Below are positions 60,260-64,000 of a stretch of DNA of 64,000 nucleotides, piece by piece. Both the position numbers and the translations under genes were made by a program. Every line of letters starts with the position of its first letter. The stretch's first letter is position 1. This stretch comes from Unio delphinus (Eukaryota > Mollusca > Bivalvia > Unionida > Unionidae): contig JAQISU010000096.1 in the NCBI GenBank assembly GCA_029339505.1, positions 9,312,001 through 9,376,000 on the forward strand. The letters run 5' to 3'. Under the pieces are notes generated by a model that had not been told where the DNA came from, made no database searches, and was given only the letters and a program-made list of their open reading frames with translations.

Positions 60260-60925
60260 ATGAATCCATTTAAACAGACATCATTCAAGTTTGGGGATTG
60301 TAAAACAAATGTACCTTTCCAGAGTGTGAAAAGTACTGGATGGATAAGACCTATGCATTGCAACGGAAGTTGTCCGGAAGGAAACTGTAAGTGTCCTTGC
60401 GGTATGCACTGTAATTGCGTTACAGAGTGCGATGGTGAACCTTACGATTGTAGTGATGCCAGGCTCTGTGACGTTAGCGATTCAGCAGGATATCGTAGGA
60501 ACTTTGCTATGACTACTACCCCTATATCTACCCTGGAAAGTGATGCTGTGCGTGTCAAACCTGAGGGATGCGAAAGCGGTGCGACACGTTATCGTGGACT
60601 CCTAGGAATTTCACCGTACCTGCATCGAACAGAAGTAAGGAGAGTCGAATATTCGTTCCCGACGAGTTTGCCTGAATACTGCCACTTTAAAAGTCGATTT
60701 CAAACCTTCAAAGATAAATGGCCAAAATATCTGCCTGGACCAACTCCTGAAGAATTAGCCAGAGCCGGATTTTTCTACTTGGGCGAAGGGGATAAAGTCA
60801 AGTGTTTCAGTTGTGGTGTATCCATTTACGAGTGGGAACAGAAAGATTCCGCTTACCTGGAACATGCTCGATGGTCTCCGAATTGTCAATACCTACCTTT
60901 AGTGGGACCTAATGATTGGAAGTGA
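60260..60925 (+). CDS. BIR-domain protein (IAP-like)
   Basis: 221 residues. The N-terminal half has a Cys-rich block (about 34-70) with many closely spaced cysteines (CPEGNCKCPCGMHCNC), of unknown fold. The C-terminal half is one BIR domain (about 143-212): RFQTFKDKWP, then LARAGFFYLGEGDKVKCFSC and EHARWSPNC. The zinc ligands C182, C185, H202 and C209 are all present, as is the GFFY core. There is no RING or second BIR. BIR proteins bind caspases or IAP-binding motifs and block apoptosis; several large DNA viruses of invertebrates carry them. Here it probably counteracts host cell death, an inference. It lacks introns, suggesting long residence in the element. A TATA box lies 66 bases upstream. 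Confidence 0.9.
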   Translation: MNPFKQTSFKFGDCKTNVPFQSVKSTGWIRPMHCNGSCPEGNCKCPCGMHCNCVTECDGEPYDCSDARLCDVSDSAGYRRNFAMTTTPISTLESDAVRVKPEGCESGATRYRGLLGISPYLHRTEVRRVEYSFPTSLPEYCHFKSRFQTFKDKWPKYLPGPTPEELARAGFFYLGEGDKVKCFSCGVSIYEWEQKDSAYLEHARWSPNCQYLPLVGPNDWK

Positions 60926-60937
60926 CACTACTACTCC

Positions 60938-61321
60938 ATGTCGTGTAACACACCTAGACCAGTATATAATATAAAACATAATATTCAAGGATTACCCTAC
61001 GAATTGCAAGAGAAGATCTACAAGGACGTTTGGCAAGGCCTTGCTAAAGAAAAATCTCAAGGGGTGACTGTAGAACTTTTGTGTCGTGAAATTCACAAGA
61101 GGAAAGTGACAAAAATTAACCAACGTGTTAGATTTCTCTGGATCAAGGGTATTTTTTTGCTCTGTTACCAATTTACTACGTTTACCTCTGAAGATACTTT
61201 GATCCTTCTTAACCGTTACCCTGAATGGCAGTGGGACGAAATTACACGTTATATTAATCACTTTCGCTTTTTGTGCAAATTTAATTCTGTGTTTAATTCT
61301 GAGTTGAATCTACACTTGTAA
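60938..61321 (+). CDS. Uncharacterised 127-residue protein
   Basis: Begins 13 bases after the BIR stop with the only in-frame ATG. An N-terminal GLPYELQEKIYKDVW resembles the first helix of F-box-like motifs, but the rest does not help. The middle has a hydrophobic aromatic stretch (FLWIKGIFLLCYQF), possibly buried helix or membrane-associated. No TATA box precedes it closely; one TATA-like AT-rich block lies just inside the gene (about 60962-60977). It may be translated from the BIR transcript. A 23-bp segment (61013-61035) is identical to part of the 63063 gene in another frame. Confidence 0.65.
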   Translation: MSCNTPRPVYNIKHNIQGLPYELQEKIYKDVWQGLAKEKSQGVTVELLCREIHKRKVTKINQRVRFLWIKGIFLLCYQFTTFTSEDTLILLNRYPEWQWDEITRYINHFRFLCKFNSVFNSELNLHL

Positions 61322-61338
61322 TCTTTGACCTAAAGAAG

Positions 61339-61346
61339 TATAAAAG
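61339..61346 (+). promoter_or_regulatory. TATA box before the 61356 gene
   Basis: TATAAAAG, only 17 bases before the ATG at 61356. A normal start about 30 bases downstream would fall inside that gene, so the box may drive 61356 with almost no leader or the genes behind it. Confidence 0.5.
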
Positions 61347-61355
61347 AGAACAACC

Positions 61356-61574
61356 ATGCCACAACCTTTATCATTGGTGATCCAACAGATTCCGTGGAAG
61401 GATATCAATGAGAAGATTCACACGGTGAAAGATTACGAACACTTATTGCAAGAACTATACCCTATGAATTGGGGTCGACGTGTCGTGTGTGTTTTAGTGA
61501 CTTGCTTTCTGGGATTTCGTTTACCTGCCGATTCCTTGTGGACACTTTACGAACACTACCTATCAAAAAAATAA
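61356..61574 (+). CDS. Uncharacterised 72-residue protein
   Basis: A short protein with a hydrophobic C-terminal half (VVCVLVTCFLGF) that might be a weak membrane segment or a hydrophobic core. No family recognised. It is packed between the 60938 gene and the 61581 gene (6 bases apart), which supports it being real: gene density here is virus-like and the frame is intact. Confidence 0.6.
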   Translation: MPQPLSLVIQQIPWKDINEKIHTVKDYEHLLQELYPMNWGRRVVCVLVTCFLGFRLPADSLWTLYEHYLSKK

Positions 61575-61580
61575 GACAGT

Positions 61581-61829
61581 ATGGTGGTTCCTTTAAATGT
61601 CCACGAGAGACTTATTCTGTTCAAAGCCTTACGCTTTCATCTGGATACATCTCGACCTTTCCAAGAAAAAAAGATTCGTCAACTTTTACGTACGGAAGCA
61701 GTGTACGAAGATGTGTGTGTAGCTTGTGATTTACACCCTCATTGGACAGATGTACGTGACTGGAAAAGTTGGGATTTTGAGGCTTGGACAAACGAAGTAT
61801 CCCATTATGCCCAAGCGTTGTGTTCCTAA
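61581..61829 (+). CDS. Uncharacterised 82-residue protein
   Basis: Starts 6 bases after the previous stop. Contains Trp-rich sequence (HWTDVRDWKSWDFEAW) and VCVACDLHPHW, a possible metal-binding Cys/His pair. No family recognised. It overlaps the 61807 ATG of the next gene by 23 bases, or is followed immediately (TAAA then ATG) by the alternative start at 61831. Confidence 0.6.
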   Translation: MVVPLNVHERLILFKALRFHLDTSRPFQEKKIRQLLRTEAVYEDVCVACDLHPHWTDVRDWKSWDFEAWTNEVSHYAQALCS

Positions 61830-62169
61830 AATGCATCGTCGAGTGAAAAAAGTCACTTTTAAACCTGTGTTAGTAACAGTACCAGAAGAAGAAGAAGAAG
61901 AAAAATCTGGCACCCAAGACAATCCTTCTGTTCAAGACAAAACTGTCATGGACATTTCCCCACAAAGACCCTTTAGAGAAGACACGTATGTGACTATACC
62001 CCCTGTAGAGGAGACTATAAGAACATTACATACTACCTCTAGGACACCTTCGTTACCCAAACCACGTTGTACAGTGACTTGTTTATATGCCACTTTGATC
62101 GTTTGCCTAGGTATTTTATTCCTGTATTTATCTATTTGGCTTTTATGTTTTCGTGTTGTTCGAATTTAA
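61807..62169 (+). CDS. Membrane-anchored protein
   Basis: 120 residues from the ATG at 61807, or 112 from 61831, which lies directly behind the stop of the previous gene. The N-terminus is basic (RRVKKVTFKP). A Glu run and a Pro/Thr-rich middle (about 27-85) follow, and then one strong C-terminal transmembrane helix (LYATLIVCLGILFLYLSIWL) with a short basic end. The topology suggests a tail-anchored or type II membrane protein. Comparable small membrane proteins occur in Polinton/adintovirus gene sets, but I claim no homology. An AATAAA at 62181 may end this transcript; it is 20 bases before the next gene's TATA box. Confidence 0.75.
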   Translation: MPKRCVPKMHRRVKKVTFKPVLVTVPEEEEEEKSGTQDNPSVQDKTVMDISPQRPFREDTYVTIPPVEETIRTLHTTSRTPSLPKPRCTVTCLYATLIVCLGILFLYLSIWLLCFRVVRI

Positions 62170-62180
62170 ACATGCATTGA

Positions 62181-62186
62181 AATAAA
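62181..62186 (+). terminator. Poly(A) signal
   Basis: AATAAA 12 bases after the stop of the membrane-protein gene and just before the ATPase promoter. Confidence 0.6.
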
Positions 62187-62202
62187 CTTGTCTTGAAAAA
62201 AG

Positions 62203-62210
62203 TATAAAAA
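62203..62210 (+). promoter_or_regulatory. TATA box of the ATPase gene
   Basis: TATAAAAA, 52-59 bases before the ATG at 62262, a fitting distance for transcription to start in the leader. Confidence 0.7.
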
Positions 62211-62261
62211 CCTCTTGTCTTGTCTGTTTTTGTGTCAATACTGACATACCACTACACGACT

Positions 62262-62993
62262 ATGGCTCACTCTACTCTTTCTACTACTCCTTCCTCCTCC
62301 ACATTCAAAGTCATTGACGAACACTTAGATCAGGCTAGTTGGAAAGCCTTGTATCTTCGTCATCCTTTTAACATGTTAATTGCTGGACCGAGCGGTTCAG
62401 GCAAAACCGAATTTGTCAAACGTTTGATCGAACATAAACATCATTTGATCGATCGTCCACCTCAACGCATCGTGTGGTGTTACAAAGAGTGGCAATCGGC
62501 ATACAGCCTCTTGCAAGAAAGTCAAGGTGATTCCATTGTGTTTGTAGCAGGCATTCCTAAAGAAGACGAGGGGATCGTGTCTGACCCTAGTCAAACTCAT
62601 TGGGTTATTTTTGACGACATGTTAGGAGAAGACGAAGAAGAAATTAAACTATGGTTTACACGTAAAGGGCATCATCGTAATGCCAGTGTCATTTACATTA
62701 CGCAAAATTTATTTCAACAAAGTAAAGCCCATCGTACAATTAGTCTCAATGCTCATTACGTGGTCTTGTTTAAAAGTCCTCGAGATAAATCACAAGTGCA
62801 AGTTTTAGCCAAACAGTTAGGAACACCTTGGCTAACTCATGCGTACGATGATGCCACTCAAACGCCACACGCCTATTTACTCGTGGATTTAAAACCCACT
62901 ACCCCTGATTATTTGCGATTTCGTACCGATTTGTTTCACGACTGGTGTCAAGACGGAGGACCTGTCGTGTACACGTCCTCCTCGTCGACATAA
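62262..62993 (+). CDS. A32-type genome-packaging ATPase
   Basis: 243 residues from the ATG at 62262; the in-frame extension back to 62220 has no ATG and would include the expected leader. Walker A is GPSGSGKT (42-49), Walker B VIFDDM (115-120), and a further conserved stretch NASVIYITQNLF (140-151) corresponds to the sensor strand of FtsK/HerA-type packaging ATPases. An acidic DEEEIKLWFTRKGHH block lies between them. In Polintons, adintoviruses and related double-jelly-roll viruses this enzyme pumps DNA into the procapsid. It is clearly intact. Its presence beside a protein-primed polymerase is the strongest sign that the element is virus-derived and encodes a capsid. Confidence 0.92.
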   Translation: MAHSTLSTTPSSSTFKVIDEHLDQASWKALYLRHPFNMLIAGPSGSGKTEFVKRLIEHKHHLIDRPPQRIVWCYKEWQSAYSLLQESQGDSIVFVAGIPKEDEGIVSDPSQTHWVIFDDMLGEDEEEIKLWFTRKGHHRNASVIYITQNLFQQSKAHRTISLNAHYVVLFKSPRDKSQVQVLAKQLGTPWLTHAYDDATQTPHAYLLVDLKPTTPDYLRFRTDLFHDWCQDGGPVVYTSSSST

Positions 62994-63016
62994 CACTATG
63001 AAGCACTAAAAAAATC

Positions 63017-63024
63017 TATAAAAA
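63017..63024 (+). promoter_or_regulatory. TATA box of the 63063 gene
   Basis: TATAAAAA, 39-46 bases before the ATG at 63063. Confidence 0.7.
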
Positions 63025-63062
63025 CCTTGGGTTACTTTGACCTGGTCTCATACATCGTCAAC

Positions 63063-63962
63063 ATGACGTCCCTTCAGTCTCATCTTCCCATCAAATTGAT
63101 TCGTGCCTTGTACGGCATCAGTCGCGAAAAAAATCCACAAAGACGTGCTCACGTCTTAGAAGCCAGTCTCAAAGAAGTCTTACGATGGTTTACGGTGACA
63201 GCACGTCAAATACTGCAAGGCATCATTCACCTTCCACATCAAACCAAACGCTTTTTTGACAGAAACAAAGTAGCCTTGACGCAACTGGCCAATCCTCGCA
63301 TTGACACTCACACCAAAAAGCAAATCATATTGAAACCTGGAGGCAGTGGTTCTCTAGGAGGTGTCATCATTCGTTCCCTTTTAAAATGGGATCCCAATAC
63401 TCCCAAAGTTCACCCCAAGAAGAAAACAAAAAAAGCCAAACAAGCCCCTAAGAAAAAGAACAAGGGTACCAAGACCAAAGCACAGAAAAAGAAAAGTCCA
63501 CAGAAAAAAGCGGTCACCCGCAAAAGAGGCACTTCGGCCAGGACACAACCTTACCTTCGTCAACCACGACCTGTAAGAAAAGATCTACAAGGACGTTTGG
63601 CAGGGACTACGTTGCCAGTAGCCTCAGGGGCTGCCACTTCTCCGTTGCGGGTGATGCCAGCCAAACCCAATTTGACACCCGTTTTTCCTAATTTGATGAA
63701 ACATTGGAAATCTGCGTCTCCCAAAACGTCTCCTCCACCGGAGACACCCTCGTCCACCTTAGCGTCAGTAGCAGCTGCTCATAAAGTACCTGCCCCCAAA
63801 GTCAAAGTCCAAGAAAGATCTGGCATGTTAAAGAGTTTACTAGATTTGTCCAAACAAGAACTGTCCCGATTGAGTCCATTGCGAACTCCTTCACGACGTG
63901 TGTTACCTGCCATGAAGTTGATACGACGCAAAGATAATCAGTGGCGACGCATTCCAGTATAA
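63063..63962 (+). CDS. Basic capsid/core-like protein
   Basis: 299 residues from the ATG at 63063 (upstream extension to 63027 lacks ATG). Residues about 1-108 form a helical domain ending in KKQIILKPGGSGSLGG and IIRSLL. A helical domain with a terminal Gly-Gly-hydrophobic segment is, to my memory, characteristic of a small protein common in Polintons/adintoviruses and compared to adenovirus core protein X. Then comes a very Lys-rich stretch (about 118-165; KKKNKGTKTKAQKKK), a Pro/Ser/Thr-rich linker and a C-terminal conserved-looking MKLIRRKDNQWRRIPV. It may bind and condense virion DNA; a viral-protease target role is possible. A 23-bp segment at 63580-63602 is shared with the 60938 gene in another frame. 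Confidence 0.75.
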   Translation: MTSLQSHLPIKLIRALYGISREKNPQRRAHVLEASLKEVLRWFTVTARQILQGIIHLPHQTKRFFDRNKVALTQLANPRIDTHTKKQIILKPGGSGSLGGVIIRSLLKWDPNTPKVHPKKKTKKAKQAPKKKNKGTKTKAQKKKSPQKKAVTRKRGTSARTQPYLRQPRPVRKDLQGRLAGTTLPVASGAATSPLRVMPAKPNLTPVFPNLMKHWKSASPKTSPPPETPSSTLASVAAAHKVPAPKVKVQERSGMLKSLLDLSKQELSRLSPLRTPSRRVLPAMKLIRRKDNQWRRIPV

Positions 63963-63965
63963 AAA
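63958..63965 (+). promoter_or_regulatory. TATA box overlapping the stop of the 63063 gene
   Basis: TATAAAAA in which the TAA is the stop codon of the preceding gene. An ATG at 63985 follows. Confidence 0.6.
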
Positions 63966-63984
63966 TATGACTTGAAAACCACGA

Positions 63985-64000
63985 TGTCAATCAGTATTTT
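63985..64000 (+). CDS. Start of a further gene, cut by the window edge
   Basis: ATG 20 bases after a TATAAAAA, open for the five codons visible (MSISI). The right half of the element, where hexon, penton, protease and integrase would be sought, lies outside. The short distance to the TATA box leaves it possible that a later ATG is used. Confidence 0.35.

Overview
The window looks like an AT-rich, repeat-laden animal genome, most likely a marine lophotrochozoan such as a mollusc. The grounds are one intron-free rhodopsin-like receptor gene, several families of non-LTR retrotransposons, tRNA-derived SINEs, long GA/CT, CA, TA, AAAT and TTA microsatellites, and Polinton/adintovirus-like DNA. This is inference from element content; no diagnostic host gene is present.

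Layout. 1-5.9 kb: AT-rich DNA with microsatellites and no gene I can support. 5.9-8.3 kb: a decayed CR1/L2-like LINE whose 3' region carries a reverse-oriented tRNA-derived SINE. 8.3-15.7 kb: GA arrays inside a duplicated sequence, a 59-bp tandem duplication and a few exon-like stretches. 15.7-18.8 kb: an RTE-like LINE relic abutting a fossil of a virus-like element (DNA polymerase plus zinc-knuckle gene). 22.2-24.1 kb: another LINE relic with an endonuclease domain. 28-29.3 kb: an intact G protein-coupled receptor gene on the minus strand. 32.2-38.1 kb: a 42-bp minisatellite split by an RNase-H-bearing LINE. 43.5-47.7 kb: a second, different Polinton-type fossil (protein-primed DNA polymerase plus capsid-side-like tracts) and an SGNH-hydrolase-like ORF relic. 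48-53.7 kb: SINEs, a foldback DNA transposon with 9-bp target duplications, a hAT BED-finger fragment and a LINE 3' fragment.

54.1-64 kb (continuing past the window): a compact array of intron-free ORFs forming the left part of an integrated Polinton/adintovirus-like element. In order: a small basic protein (minus), a coiled-coil protein (plus), a two-zinc-knuckle protein (minus), a 1357-residue protein-primed family B DNA polymerase (plus), a single-BIR IAP-like protein, four small proteins (one with a C-terminal membrane segment), an A32-type packaging ATPase, and a very basic capsid/core-like protein. Several genes start just after a TATA box. The polymerase would replicate the linear genome, the ATPase would load capsids, the BIR protein may block apoptosis, and the basic protein may condense DNA. 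Hexon, penton, protease and integrase are not seen and would lie to the right if present.

The most unusual observation is that the two leftmost genes of this element each end in a sequence that matches the animal replication-dependent histone mRNA 3' stem-loop, with a shared purine-rich block downstream. The other genes do not have it. A decayed copy of the same lineage 37 kb away keeps the same divergent zinc-knuckle/polymerase arrangement, so the genome has been invaded by this lineage more than once.
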